A stretch of 64,000 nt of DNA from Bifidobacterium sp. ESL0745 (lineage in GTDB: Bacteria; Actinomycetota; Actinomycetes; Actinomycetales; Bifidobacteriaceae): positions 1,240,001 through 1,304,000 of the forward strand of contig NZ_JAQTHX010000001.1 in assembly GCF_029433335.1 (NCBI RefSeq), read 5' to 3'. The translations under genes were made by a program, and so were the position numbers. The notes under the pieces are model-generated. The model worked only from the letters and a program-made list of their open reading frames with translations, was not told the origin of the DNA and did no database searches. Shown here piece after piece: positions 9,075 through 19,212 of this stretch. Position 1 is the first letter of the stretch; the number at the start of each line of letters is the position of its first letter.

Positions 9075-9905
9075 TTATCTACCGATATGTGAGACCACTC
9101 CGAGCGTGACCATTCCCGCATTATCCGCAGCCCCCTGCATGTTGCGCTCGTGCGCGTTGAGGTCGTCGTACGCTTCGCCGCAAGGATTGCTGATGCCACG
9201 AATGCACAGGAACGGCACGCCACACTTGCCTGCGATCTGGGCGGCAGGAGCCTCCTCCATCGCCTCGCCTTCGGCGCCGAAGCGCTCAACCAGCTCCTTG
9301 AGCACATCCGGGTCAGTGTTGAAGCGGTCGCTGGTGGAAATGTTGCCCACCACATAATGTTGGTCTTGCATCCCGGGACCAACGGCTATTCCTGAAACCG
9401 AACTTTCGGCATCTAAGCGTTCCGGCCGCACGTCTCGCACCAGCGAACTGGGCATGCCGACCAATTCCCGCTGCGAAGGGATGCGTCTGAATCCGGTCTG
9501 TTCCACCGACTCGATCGCGGCCTCTACCAGCTTCTTGTCCGAGGGAAAATACTCGAGATACGGCGGGCATTCGGCGATGATCGGCGTATTCGTTTCCGCA
9601 TAATGCTGTTCGGCGCAAATGAGAATGTCGCCGACGGCAAGTCCGGGGTTGATGGAACCAGCGATGCCGCTGAAAATCAAGGCTTTTGGTGTATAGCGGT
9701 CGATGATGAACTGAGAGGCCGAAGCCGCGTTAGCCGCCCCCATACCGCCCACGCACACCACAAGCGGCACGCCTTTATAGGAGCCAGTGGTCACGCGGTT
9801 GTTCAGAATGGTTTCGGTCTGCGCATCATCCATTTTCGAGACGATAAGCTCGGCTTCGCGCTCGAGCGCACACTGCACGGCGATAACACAATTTTCGGTA
9901 TTCAT
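9075..9905 (-). CDS. mtn: 5'-methylthioadenosine/S-adenosylhomocysteine nucleosidase
   Basis: Cleaves MTA and SAH to adenine and the thioribosyl product. The start MNTENCVIAVQCALEREAE is preceded by GGGGAGAA; a longer in-frame start at 9986 lacks conservation. Family motifs are GMGAANAA (near residue 57), LIFSGIAGSINPGL, GDILICAEQHY, the substrate/catalytic segment EGEAMEEAPAAQIA, and FLCIRGISNP with the catalytic Asp position replaced by Asn (SNP rather than SD). The replacement is worth checking. At 276 residues it is longer than the usual 230, with extra sequence around residues 120-170. With the SAHH-like protein and the deaminase upstream, it is the third SAH-related enzyme in the window. 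Confidence 0.82.
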   Translation of the reverse strand: MNTENCVIAVQCALEREAELIVSKMDDAQTETILNNRVTTGSYKGVPLVVCVGGMGAANAASASQFIIDRYTPKALIFSGIAGSINPGLAVGDILICAEQHYAETNTPIIAECPPYLEYFPSDKKLVEAAIESVEQTGFRRIPSQRELVGMPSSLVRDVRPERLDAESSVSGIAVGPGMQDQHYVVGNISTSDRFNTDPDVLKELVERFGAEGEAMEEAPAAQIAGKCGVPFLCIRGISNPCGEAYDDLNAHERNMQGAADNAGMVTLGVVSHIGR

Positions 9906-9957
9906 ACCCCAATTCTCCCCGCCGTAAGCGACATCAGTACGATACGGGAAAATCGGT

Positions 9958-12331
9958 TTAGCGGGATAACGCCTTGCGCCTTGCACGCTGCGTAATGATG
10001 GCCAGAACGGCCACAGATGCCAACGATATAAACAGGTATGACCACGAGCCCCAGCCGCTGCCGGTCATCGGCAAGGAGCTCAGCGTCTCCTCCATCGACA
10101 GGGTGATGGGTTCGCTCGTATTGCCGCTGCTATCGGAGACCGTAATACGAACTTTACGGGCTCCAGTTACGCCCGCTGGCTGGTCGACGAAGAACTTTCC
10201 GCCGTCAGCAGTAGACATCGTTGACGATTGATGGGGCACACTACTTTCGGTCCAACTAATGACCGCACCCGTCGAGTCAAGCCATTCGACGGTCACTGTG
10301 TCGCCATCTTCCGCGACGCCAGCCGACTTGTCGGAGCTGTTCACCCCGCCCGTGACCTTGCCGTCCAGCGCTCTTGCCCCATCGGCCACATGCGGAGCCA
10401 CGACGTCCACGGTCGTGCTCTTCTCGCCCGTCCAGATGCTGGTGTCGCCTCCGCTGCTGACAATTTGGGCCTTGACAGATATGGGTATCCCTCTGCCTAC
10501 GAGGTCAGCGGCTTTGATAGACGCGAAGTCAGTGAAGTCCGACGACCAGTTATTACCATCACGCACCGCGTCGGCATCGACCTCGTGAGACGCACTATCC
10601 GTACCGACCCACTTCCAGTGGGCCACAAACTTGTCGTCAGTCAGCAGAGGTCCACCGTCAACGGCGTCAATCGAACCTGCGGCATTTACACTTCTGCCAC
10701 CACCTACCAACGTATGTGGCCATGTTATCGTATTGATAATCGGAATAGGCACCTTCTGCCAGACCGCATACAGCAATGTTTCCACGAGGTCATCAAACGA
10801 AACCTGCTGGCCCGGCATATATTGAGGCGATTTTGCTGTTGGGCTTCTGCTCCAACCAGCCAGACGATAACCATCACGCTTGAGACCAGCGGACTGGGGC
10901 ATCGTGACCGTAGTCGACTTGAACCCATCTGGGAATGTCGCTGAAACCGGAGCCGGCGCGGTTCCTCCATCGGCGACACCGCCACCATTTAAGTCATAAG
11001 AGACACTTGCTGTGGTTCCCGATACCCCATACCACTGGCTAGTAGATCTCGGTCCCAAATTATAGCGATTCGACCCCTCTCCATTAACATGGCACTGAGA
11101 ATTAATCGATTTCCACGTTTTATCTTCCGAGATCCAATTACTTCCTACAGGTATATCACCTCCCATATCGGAATAGCATCCTCTCATCCACTGCCCCGCA
11201 CCTAATCGCATGAATCTCACTGGGGAACCACCCGCGAAAAAACCATGGCCATTACCTTCATACGACCAGCCTACGCTGAGTATTCTGCTGAAATTCCAAC
11301 CAGACAAATCAAGGGCGGTCAATGAAGTTGAATGGAACGTTCGCCACATACTAGAAACATTACTTACATTAAGATGTTCAAGACCGTTAATGGAGACCAT
11401 AGAAGTCATACCCTCGAACAATCCATAAAGACTTGTCAATCCAGTAGTGTTAGTCCAATTTTCAATAGTGAAGCGAACGATTTGCGAACGATACGGATAC
11501 CATGGCATATATATGATTGAACGATTCTGTGAAATACGCGCCGATTCCACAACAAAATGGCAACTGGCAGTCAAATCCCACTTGATGTTGTCTCCACCGC
11601 TACCTGTCCAAGTTTGATCGGATTTCGGCGTGCACGTCGCTTGCGTAGAGGGAGACGAATCTCTTTCAAGTCCTTCTGCCTCAGGCGTGCCACTGGCATC
11701 GGAGTTGTCTTGTTCTGCGTTTGAAGATGAATCGTCATCGCTACGCTCTGCCTTTTTGGCGCCATCCGAAGCATCAGACGCATCACTGGCATTGGGATCC
11801 ATCTGTTTTGAATGAGGAGATGAATCATCATTGCTATGTTCTGGCTGTTGAACATCATCTGAGCTATAAGCCGGTGCTGTAGGAGATTTTTCGACATCTG
11901 ACTTATTGACGGACTGACCACTATGGTCGCTATTTGAAGCTGCAGAACCATCATGCACGCTATCAGAAGTCATCTGACTGCCATGATTATCACTAGAAGT
12001 CGCAGCATCGCCATGCTCACTATCAGAAATGGTCTGGCTTCCGCGCTTATCGCTAGAAGTTACCTGATTGTCTTGATCGTTTTTCACACCATCTGAAACA
12101 GATGCGTTATCAGACCCACTTGATGCATTACTTTGCGAACTTTGAAGCGATTGGGGGGGGAGTGGGATTCCCGTTCTGACTGATTGGCGATATACCGGAA
12201 TCAACAGAAGCATCTTTTACAATGGAAATTGGCGTCTCATTGGCTGCGGGCGCCGCATTGGCGACCGACGGACACAGAACGGAAAGCGCAATAACCGCGC
12301 ATGCGAGCACCGTTCCTTTGCCGAAACGCAT
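9958..12331 (-). CDS. BspA-like LPxTG surface protein A, split by a homopolymer (phase-variable, out of frame here)
   Basis: The start at 12331 is preceded by AGGAGA and encodes a signal peptide (MRFGKGTVLACAVIAL, cleavage after SVANA). About 58 codons on, a C8 tract (coding strand) puts this frame into a stop at 12128. A C7 or C10 tract would join it to the long downstream frame, giving about 790 residues. That frame holds a Ser/Asp-rich repetitive stalk, a BspA/DUF285-type leucine-rich region (LTALDLSGWNFS), an InlB-B-type repeat (SYDLNGGG to GYRLAGWSRS), Ig-like segments, and a C-terminal LPMTG sortase signal, hydrophobic segment and RARRK tail. The protein would be wall-anchored and probably adhesive. 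As assembled it is OFF, or the tract was miscalled. A paralogue lies at 46746-49243. Confidence 0.85.
12153..12160. repeat. G8/C8 homopolymer in surface protein A
   Basis: Eight G on the + strand (eight C in the coding strand) sit exactly where the signal-peptide frame and the long surface-protein frame cross. Losing one base or gaining two joins the frames. Such tracts are classic sites of slipped-strand mispairing. Confidence 0.9.
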
Positions 12332-12383
12332 AATATCTCTCCTATTGATATTTTTAAACCGATAAAACCAGACAGCACTTTGT

Positions 12384-12389
12384 ATTATA
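12384..12389 (-). promoter_or_regulatory. -10 box of surface protein A
   Basis: A perfect TATAAT on the minus strand, 53 bases upstream of the chosen start codon and in front of a good ribosome binding site. No matching -35 hexamer is clear. Confidence 0.45.
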
Positions 12390-12474
12390 CGGCATCTTGA
12401 ATACATCGCCACTCACAACACCCAACCAACTCAGCTATACTAGGTTTTTTGTTGAGCAAATCAATACACTGACC

Positions 12475-12506
12475 GGCGCTAGTGCCTCTGCCAGGTCATT
12501 AGCGCC
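12475..12506. terminator. hairpin between truB and surface protein A
   Basis: Arms GGCGCTA (12475-12481) and TAGCGCC (12500-12506). A neighbouring copy of the internal sequence in inverted orientation (AGTGCCTCT near 12482 against AGAGGCACT near 12545) makes a larger alternative fold. Placed to end truB transcription, but without a T-run in that direction. Confidence 0.45.
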
Positions 12507-12561
12507 TTTCTTCGTTGATTTTCCAAGCTAAAAACTTACGTGAAGAGGCACTACTGACCTG

Positions 12562-13926
12562 TTAGAGGCAACTTTGCGGGAACACCAATGCCGACTTGAC
12601 CTCGTGAGCATTGGCCGACTCAAGGATCGCCACAACTTCGCCGGTTTCAAGAACATAGGCGGCGGCAAATTGAACGGGAGATGTTGACCTCGCAGTAAAC
12701 GCAACTACATCGCCGGACACTTCGGCAATATCGCCGTCTTCTGCCACGATTCCAGAGACCTTACCAACAGTTTGCCGACTGTTTGACCGCACCGACTCTG
12801 CACTCACTGCCTCAACGGTTCCAAAGTCCTCACGAACGACTTGCCGACCGCCTAGCTGGGCAGATTTCACACTGCTCTTCTCAACAGTTTCAAAGCCCTC
12901 ACCATCGGATTGAGCCAAGCTCATCTTCAAACGACGACCGTAACGCAGTTCATCCGCATCATGTTGCGTAATCGGGATAAGCGGCATCGTGCGTTGCGCG
13001 GCTTCCAACATCGTCAGGGAGCGATGTTTCAGCTCGTCGGCATCAACGTCCAACACGGCCTTGTTCAGGGTCAGTGTCACACCCTCGCGATTGGTAAAGG
13101 TGTGCGGCTTGGCATGTGCTGTGACCACACGTTCGGCCAATTGTGGATCGGCCAGATCGAACTTCCCGACCCGCGTGCGACGCAGCCTCGTCAGATAACC
13201 GCCGCCTCCCAAAAGCTGCCCCAAATCGCGTCCGAGTGAACGGATATACGTACCTGTCGAGCAGCTGATGCGCACGTCGACGTCAACGACAGAAGTGGTT
13301 GCATCTGCAGACCCGTTCACATTATTTTCAACATCAAGTTCATCGATTTTTGCCTCGGCATTGCGAGCGCCCAGCACGGTGAATTCGCTGATGGTGACCG
13401 GACGGGCGTCGAGCTCGACTTCTTTGCCTTGACGTGCCAGCTCGTAGGCGTGACGGCCATTGACGCGAACTGCGGAATAGGAACTCGGCACCTGTTCGAT
13501 ATCGCCGGTCAGATGCTCCTTGATAGTTTGCTCAATCTGCTGGAGCGTCAGCGTATGGACTTCGCCAGTCTCATTATGTTGATCGCTACGTAAAGATTGG
13601 GACGAATCATCCGCCAACCTCACCGGTGCAACAGTGGTGATATCGCCTTCGGAATCGTCGGTGGTGCTGGTCTGTCCGAGGCGAATGGTGGCTTCGTAAG
13701 TCTTCGTATGATCGACGATGTAGTTGAGCAAGCGCGTGCCGTGTCCGAAACCGATGACCAATACGCCCGAGGCTTGCGGATCAAGTGTGCCTGCGTGGCC
13801 GACACGACGCATGTGCAGCTCCCCGCGCACGGCCGCCACCACGTCGTGGCTGGTCACGCCGAGCGGCTTGTCGACCACCAGAAGCCCCGAAAGTTCCGGC
13901 TGCTTATTCTTCTTCGACACCGTCAT
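12562..13926 (-). CDS. truB: tRNA pseudouridine-55 synthase with unusual insertion and C-terminal tail
   Basis: Isomerises U55 in the T-loop of tRNAs. Motifs are GLLVVDKPLGVTSHDVV and HAGTLDPQASGVLVIG, carrying the catalytic Asp, then a YSAVRVNGRHAYELAR segment and SCSTGTYIRSLGRDLG. The start at 13926 overlaps the end of rbfA by 23 bases, indicating translational coupling in a classical infB-rbfA-truB order. At 454 residues it is much longer than usual (about 300). The excess includes an Asp/Asn/Val-rich insertion near residues 190-215 and a Ser/Val-rich C-terminal region from about 330 with two imperfect copies of a roughly 22-residue unit (FETVEKSSVKS / FGTVEAVSAES). The core looks intact. 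Confidence 0.93.
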   Translation of the reverse strand: MTVSKKNKQPELSGLLVVDKPLGVTSHDVVAAVRGELHMRRVGHAGTLDPQASGVLVIGFGHGTRLLNYIVDHTKTYEATIRLGQTSTTDDSEGDITTVAPVRLADDSSQSLRSDQHNETGEVHTLTLQQIEQTIKEHLTGDIEQVPSSYSAVRVNGRHAYELARQGKEVELDARPVTISEFTVLGARNAEAKIDELDVENNVNGSADATTSVVDVDVRISCSTGTYIRSLGRDLGQLLGGGGYLTRLRRTRVGKFDLADPQLAERVVTAHAKPHTFTNREGVTLTLNKAVLDVDADELKHRSLTMLEAAQRTMPLIPITQHDADELRYGRRLKMSLAQSDGEGFETVEKSSVKSAQLGGRQVVREDFGTVEAVSAESVRSNSRQTVGKVSGIVAEDGDIAEVSGDVVAFTARSTSPVQFAAAYVLETGEVVAILESANAHEVKSALVFPQSCL

Positions 13927-14386
13927 CCTCAAAATCGGCGGCGGTCTTCTTCTTGCGAGGCTCGACATACGGGTCCGCATCGCCGGCGTACTTCGCGTTT
14001 TCGCGCGCTTTGTCCAGCTCTTCGTCGCGCTTGTGAGCGGTGACCAGAATGTCTTCGATCTCGTGCGCCTCGCTCGGCACCTCGTCGTAAATGAACTGCA
14101 GCTGCGGGGTAAGCCGCAGCCCGGCCTTCGCGCCTACCAGCGAACGGAGCCTGCCGGTGGCCTGCTTCAACGCTTGTTCGGCACGCTTGCGCTCCCCCTC
14201 GGCCTTGCCTTCCTGCCCCAGCTGCGTCCAGTAGACGCGGGCGATCTGCAGATCGCCGGTGACGCGCACGTCGGTGATGGTGACGCCGTTGAGGCGCTTG
14301 TCATGCAAGGTGCGTTCCATCGACGAGGCGATGACGCGCTGGATCAACGCCGCGATACGCGCGGCCCGTGGATTGGTTCCTGCCAT
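13904..14386 (-). CDS. rbfA: 30S ribosome-binding factor A
   Basis: Assists late 30S maturation near helix 1 of 16S rRNA. At 160 residues it begins MAGTNPRAARIAALIQRVIA, and the KH-type core includes ITDVRVTGDLQIARVYWTQLG and LRSLVGAKAGLRLTPQLQF. The C-terminal tail is acidic/basic mixed (RKKKTAADFEDDGVEEE). The start is preceded by AGAAGGAAA. It lies between infB and truB, separated from infB by a 520-base stretch that carries a tandem repeat. Confidence 0.95.
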   Translation of the reverse strand: MAGTNPRAARIAALIQRVIASSMERTLHDKRLNGVTITDVRVTGDLQIARVYWTQLGQEGKAEGERKRAEQALKQATGRLRSLVGAKAGLRLTPQLQFIYDEVPSEAHEIEDILVTAHKRDEELDKARENAKYAGDADPYVEPRKKKTAADFEDDGVEEE

Positions 14387-14547
14387 AACGTTTCCTTCTT
14401 ATTCTTACTGTTACGTTTCATGATACAGACTGTTGAGAATACGAGTTTACCAGTCGAAAATATCGTCACACTGCCGGAATTGACACATCCTGAACTTTCC
14501 AATGCCTGTGTCCTGCGCCGACCACATTTATAGCACTGAGAACAATA

Positions 14548-14819
14548 CCGTCAACGGTGTCAAACAGGTCTTCCCCAGCAGTAACCACCTCTGTCCCATG
14601 TCGAAGCGGCTGCAGTTGGATACCAAATAGGTCTTTCCCAGCAGTAACCATCCCTATGGTGCTGGAAAAGACGCATATATTCACGCCAAATACGACATTT
14701 CCAGCACAACAATACGGTTTACTGCTGGAAACAACGCATACAGAACCGCTAAACAAGTCTTTTCCAGCACAATAGTGTGGCTTACCGCTTTGAAAAACGC
14801 ATTTTAATCCCTGCGCACA
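14548..14819. repeat. four-copy 63-bp tandem repeat between rbfA and infB
   Basis: The GTCTTTCCAGCA-like cores start at 14568, 14631, 14694 and 14757, an exact 63-base register. Copies 2 and 3 each contain a hairpin (TTTCCAGCA / TGCTGGAAA type). The repeat is also open as 21-residue units on the minus strand (units ending AGKDLF / AGNVVF / AGEDLF), within a 134-codon frame from a GTG at 14870 that has no ribosome binding site. It is either a decayed or unusual small gene or a structured intergenic repeat. Nothing else was seen in the 14387-14912 gap apart from the infB hairpin. Confidence 0.75.
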
Positions 14820-14884
14820 TAATGCTGTCGCCCGCCGCACACAACCAACCTCGCGACGGGCGACTAGCACTCAATAATCAGATC

Positions 14885-14905
14885 GGTCTGATGACGAATC
14901 AGACC
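14885..14905 (-). terminator. hairpin after infB
   Basis: Arms GGTCTGAT and ATCAGACC with a 5-base loop directly downstream of the infB stop. No strong T-run follows, so termination may be partial. Confidence 0.6.
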
Positions 14906-14912
14906 GTCCCAT

Positions 14913-17876
14913 TCACTTCTTCTTAGAATCGGCCTTGGGAGCCGGCGCCTTGAGTTCATCCTTGGTGTCGTCGGACTTGTTGGAATCGTCCTTCTTCGAA
15001 GGCTGGCTATCCTTGCGTTCGATCTCGCGCATCTCGAAGGTCTCGATGATGTCGCCTTCCTGGATGTCGTTGAAGGACCCCAGGTTGATACCGGCCTCGT
15101 AGCCTTCCTTGACGGACTGCACGTCATCCTTGAAACGACGCAGCGAAGAGATCTCCAGGTCGTTGACCGTGGTGACGCCGTTGCGTAGGATGCGCGCCTT
15201 GGTGCCACGCTTGACCTCGCCGTCCAAGACCATGACGCCAGCGATGTTGCCGAACTTGGAGGAACGGAAGATCTGGCGGATCTCGGAATGGGAGGTGGTG
15301 ACCTCTTCGTATTCCGGCTTGAGCATACCCTTGAGGGACGCCTCGATGTCTTCGATCGCCTTGTAGATGATGGAGTAGTACTTGATCTCCACGCCCTCGC
15401 GTTCGGCGAGGTCCGCGACCTGACGGTTCGGGCGGACGTTGAAGCCGATGATGACGGCCTTGTCCACGCTTGCCAGGTTGACATCGTTCTGGGTAATCGC
15501 GCCGACGCCACGGTGGATGACCTGGATGCCGACCTCGTCGGAAACGTCGATCTTCATCAGGGAATCTTCCAGCGCCTCGACGGAACCGGAGGAATCGCCC
15601 TTGATGACGATGTTGAGCATGTCGACTTCGGACTTGGCGAACTGTTCCTTGAGGCTTTCCAGCGAAACAACCTTGCGGCGCTTGGCCAGCTGGGCTGCAC
15701 GTTCGGAGGCCTGACGCTTTTCGGCGATCTGGCGGGCGGTACGGTCATCGGGAGCGACCAGGAAGAGGTCGCCGGCGCTTGGCACGCTGGTCAGGCCAAG
15801 AACCTGCACAGGCGTGGAAGGCTCTGCCGCCTTCATCGGTTTACCGTCCTCGTTGAGCATCGCACGTACACGGCCGTATGAAGTGCCGGCCACAATGGCG
15901 TCGCCCACATGGAGCGTGCCCTGCTGCACCAGCACGGTCGCCACGGCACCGCGGCCTTTGTCGAGCCTTGCCTCAACGGTCGCGCCACGTGCGTCCATAT
16001 CAGGGTTGGCCTTGAGGTCGAGTTCCGCATCGGCGGTCAGAAGAATCGCTTCGAGCAGCTTGTCGACGTTGGTACCAAGTTTCGCGGAGATGTCGACGAA
16101 CATGGTGTCGCCGCCATACTCTTCGGGAACCAGGCCGAATTCGGTCAGCTGGCCGCGCACTTTTTCGGGGTTCGCACCAGGGACATCGATCTTGTTGACC
16201 GCCACGACGATTGGCACCTTGGCCGCCTGCGCGTGGTTGATGGCCTCGACCGTCTGCGGCATCACGCCGTCATCGGCCGCGACGACCAAGACCGCGATAT
16301 CGGTGAGCTCTGCACCGCGGGCACGCATGGCAGTGAATGCCTCGTGGCCAGGGGTATCGAGGAAGGTGATCTTGCGTGGCTTGTCTTCGAGATTGACGGT
16401 GACCTGATAGGCACCGATGCGCTGGGTGATGCCGCCGGCCTCTCGTGCGGACACATTGGTCTTGCGGATGGTGTCGAGCAGGCGCGTCTTGCCGTGGTCG
16501 ACGTGGCCCATGACGGTGACCACCGGCGGGCGCGGCTTGAGATTCTCGTCATCCTGCAGCTCTTCTTCATCAAGATTGATGTCGAACTGTTGGAGGATTT
16601 CCTTGTCTTCCTCTTCGGCGGAAACGATCTTGATATTCCAGCCGATTTCCTCGCCCAAAATCTGGAAGGTCGCTTCATCAAGGGACTGAGTGGCCGTAAC
16701 CATCTCGCCCAAGTGGAACATGACCGTCACCAAAGCGGCAGGATTGACGTTGATCTTCTCGGCGAGGTCGGCCAACGTCGCACCTTGACGCAACTTGATG
16801 GTCTTGCCGTTGCCAGTAGGGATGCGAACACCGCCGATGGTGGGAGCTTTGATCTCCTCGTAATCACGACGTTTCGCGAGCCTGTTCTTACGAGCCCTGG
16901 AGGACTTGCCCCCTTGTCGGCCGAATGCACCTGCAGCGCCGCCACGTCCGCGACCACCACCACGGGACGGGCCACCGCCCTGATAGCCACCGGAGCTGGG
17001 ACCGCCGCCGAAGCGGTTGCCGCCGCGGCCTTGGGATTCACCCTGCCCTTGGCCTTGGCCAGGACGATTGTGTCCCCACTGCCCTGGCCTTGCGCCTTGC
17101 TCCGAACGCCCGTTACGGAATCCGCCGCGGCCGCCGCCATTACGTCCACCGCCATTACGTCCACCGCCGCGGCCATTGCTGACAGTAGGGCGAGCCATGG
17201 GATGCGGGCGCGGGATGCCGCTGGGCATGGGCACATGCATACCCTGCTTGCGGCTGAATGGATTGTTGCCCGGACGCGGCCCGGAAGCCGTGTGCTGCCC
17301 GTGTGAGGCGGTAGGCTGTGCCCCACCATTGCCACCATTGTTCGGACGAGGAGAACCATTGCGCGAAGAGTTGTTCGCACCCGACCTCATGCCGCCGTTG
17401 CCGCCGCCGAAACGCTGGTTGTTACGAGGGCCGGGCATGCCGCTCTGGCGACGCCCGTGATCACGGCTACCATGTTCGCTGCGGCCCCGATTGTCCTCGT
17501 ATTCTCGGTTTCCACCCTCATGGCGCGAGCCATGTGCCTGTTCGCCACGCGAAGATCCGTGATGCTGTCCCATTCCCGGCTTAGCCGAGAAATGAGGACG
17601 TGATTCCTGGCTGGTTTTTGCGGCGGTTGTGCCCTGATGCTGATGGCTGCCGCTCGGTTTGGCACTGTGTGCCTGGGACTTGGATTTTCCGGAATCCCCA
17701 TTTGCTCCGGAATTGTTATTTTGAGGGAACGCGGCCCGCAATTTGCGAACAACCGGCGCTTCCACTGTGGAGGATGCGGATTTGACGAACTCTCCCATGT
17801 CCTTCAACTTCTGAAGGACGGCTTTGCTATCTACGCCAAACTCTTTAGCGAGTTCATATACGCGCTGTTTTGCCAC
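14913..17876 (-). CDS. infB: translation initiation factor IF-2
   Basis: The GTPase that places initiator tRNA on the 30S subunit. GTG start, preceded by AGGAGAAAA. It has an N-terminal IF2N domain ([20 protein letters not shown]), a long Gly/Arg/Asn/Ser-rich region (about residues 60-330, typical of actinobacteria), and a second IF2N segment near residue 350. The G domain carries MGHVDHGKT (about 485), LDTPGHEAF and NKIDVPG, followed by domains II-IV ending in a Lys/Asp-rich tail. At 987 residues it is normal for this group. It is followed by a hairpin and the 63-bp repeats and preceded by nusA. Confidence 0.98.
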   Translation of the reverse strand: MAKQRVYELAKEFGVDSKAVLQKLKDMGEFVKSASSTVEAPVVRKLRAAFPQNNNSGANGDSGKSKSQAHSAKPSGSHQHQGTTAAKTSQESRPHFSAKPGMGQHHGSSRGEQAHGSRHEGGNREYEDNRGRSEHGSRDHGRRQSGMPGPRNNQRFGGGNGGMRSGANNSSRNGSPRPNNGGNGGAQPTASHGQHTASGPRPGNNPFSRKQGMHVPMPSGIPRPHPMARPTVSNGRGGGRNGGGRNGGGRGGFRNGRSEQGARPGQWGHNRPGQGQGQGESQGRGGNRFGGGPSSGGYQGGGPSRGGGRGRGGAAGAFGRQGGKSSRARKNRLAKRRDYEEIKAPTIGGVRIPTGNGKTIKLRQGATLADLAEKINVNPAALVTVMFHLGEMVTATQSLDEATFQILGEEIGWNIKIVSAEEEDKEILQQFDINLDEEELQDDENLKPRPPVVTVMGHVDHGKTRLLDTIRKTNVSAREAGGITQRIGAYQVTVNLEDKPRKITFLDTPGHEAFTAMRARGAELTDIAVLVVAADDGVMPQTVEAINHAQAAKVPIVVAVNKIDVPGANPEKVRGQLTEFGLVPEEYGGDTMFVDISAKLGTNVDKLLEAILLTADAELDLKANPDMDARGATVEARLDKGRGAVATVLVQQGTLHVGDAIVAGTSYGRVRAMLNEDGKPMKAAEPSTPVQVLGLTSVPSAGDLFLVAPDDRTARQIAEKRQASERAAQLAKRRKVVSLESLKEQFAKSEVDMLNIVIKGDSSGSVEALEDSLMKIDVSDEVGIQVIHRGVGAITQNDVNLASVDKAVIIGFNVRPNRQVADLAEREGVEIKYYSIIYKAIEDIEASLKGMLKPEYEEVTTSHSEIRQIFRSSKFGNIAGVMVLDGEVKRGTKARILRNGVTTVNDLEISSLRRFKDDVQSVKEGYEAGINLGSFNDIQEGDIIETFEMREIERKDSQPSKKDDSNKSDDTKDELKAPAPKADSKKK

Positions 17877-18059
17877 TCAGTTTTCTCCTACTATTGTGAC
17901 CGCGCGTACATGCACGGTCAATGTATTGTTACGGCGAGCTTACCCAGACTCATCGTGCGACCATGATTGTGTTACCTCGTCTCTTGCCGACATGCAGGCA
18001 CATTACGTGCTACATTCGGATTACTATATTCCAGCATACTCGTGATGCTGGATTGCGGA

Positions 18060-19127
18060 CTATTGCTCGTTTCCTGCCGTTTTGCCCTCTTCGGCGGCCT
18101 TGGCGGCGGCTTGCGCCTGCGCTGCGGCGTGTGCCTCGCTGGATTCGATGCCGATCTTCCAACCGGTGAGTTTGGCGGCAAGACGGGCGTTCTGGCCTTC
18201 CTTGCCAATAGCGAGCGAAAGCTGATCGTCATGGATATAGGCGATGGCCGTCTTGTTCTTTTCGCTGACGATATCGACGCCAGTGGCGACGGCCGGCGAA
18301 AGCGCCGAACCGACGAATTTGGCTGGATCCTTCGACCAATCGACGATGTCAATCTTTTCGGGACCAAGATTTTCCATCACTGCACGCACACGGGCACCGC
18401 CGGGACCAATCAGAGCACCCTTGGGGTTGACGCCTTCGGTGTTGGCGCGAACGGCAATCTTCGTACGGGCACCGGCTTCGCGAGCAATCGCCATAATGGC
18501 GACCGCGCCAGATACCAGCTCCGGCACCTCGCGTTCGAAGAGCTTGCGCACCAATTCGGGATGCGAGCGCGACACGACGATCTCCGGACCCTTCAGGCCG
18601 CGGCCGACAGTGACGACGTAAACGCGCAGACGATCGCCGTGGCGATAATGCTCGCCAGGCACCTGCTCACGTTTGGGTAGGATCGCCTCAACGTCGCCCA
18701 CGGCGACATGCACGTTGGCCGGATCCTTCGTGTCCTGCTGAATGACGCCGGTGATGAGCTTGCCCTTCTGGCCGGCGAAAGCGCCAAGCACACGCTCGTC
18801 CTCCGCGTCACGGAAGAGCTGACGAATCACTTGGCGGGCCGTCGAAGCGGCCAAACGCCCGAAATCATGCGGCGTATCGTCGTATTCCTCACCCAGTTCA
18901 GGACGCGGATGCGGATCCTCTTCGGTAGGCTCCACAGGCTTTTCGTCCCTTGCCCAGATGGTGAAAGTGCCGGCGCGATCGTCAAGTTCGACGCGGGCAT
19001 GCTTCGCCGGGTGTGATGTTTTGCTGTAAGCCAATAGCAACGCCTCAGAAAGTGCGTTATCAAGTGTTTCAGAATCGATTCCCTGCCCCGCCGCGAGCTG
19101 ATGAATACCTGTCAGGTCCAGTTCCAT
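18060..19127 (-). CDS. nusA: transcription termination/antitermination factor NusA
   Basis: Binds RNA polymerase and nascent RNA to control pausing, termination and antitermination. At 355 residues it has the N-terminal polymerase-binding domain, the S1 domain (PGEHYRHGDRLRVYV region), and two KH domains (IAREAGARTKIAVR; GPGGARVRAVMENLGPEKID). It lacks the C-terminal acidic repeats of enterobacterial NusA, as usual in actinobacteria. The start is preceded by GGGAGG. The rimP gene normally upstream and the ylxR gene normally between nusA and infB are not found here. Confidence 0.97.
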   Translation of the reverse strand: MELDLTGIHQLAAGQGIDSETLDNALSEALLLAYSKTSHPAKHARVELDDRAGTFTIWARDEKPVEPTEEDPHPRPELGEEYDDTPHDFGRLAASTARQVIRQLFRDAEDERVLGAFAGQKGKLITGVIQQDTKDPANVHVAVGDVEAILPKREQVPGEHYRHGDRLRVYVVTVGRGLKGPEIVVSRSHPELVRKLFEREVPELVSGAVAIMAIAREAGARTKIAVRANTEGVNPKGALIGPGGARVRAVMENLGPEKIDIVDWSKDPAKFVGSALSPAVATGVDIVSEKNKTAIAYIHDDQLSLAIGKEGQNARLAAKLTGWKIGIESSEAHAAAQAQAAAKAAEEGKTAGNEQ

Positions 19128-19212
19128 GGTCGCAAGACCTCCCTATATGAAATTATCTGTCGAGCTTTTCTAAGCCCCATTAAGTCATAATCATTCGGTA
19201 TTCTAGTGGTTT

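Noticed and set aside
14466..14870. 134-codon frame containing the 63-bp repeats as a definite protein gene
   Set aside because: GTG start without ribosome binding site and no known family; kept only as a repeat with coding possibility.
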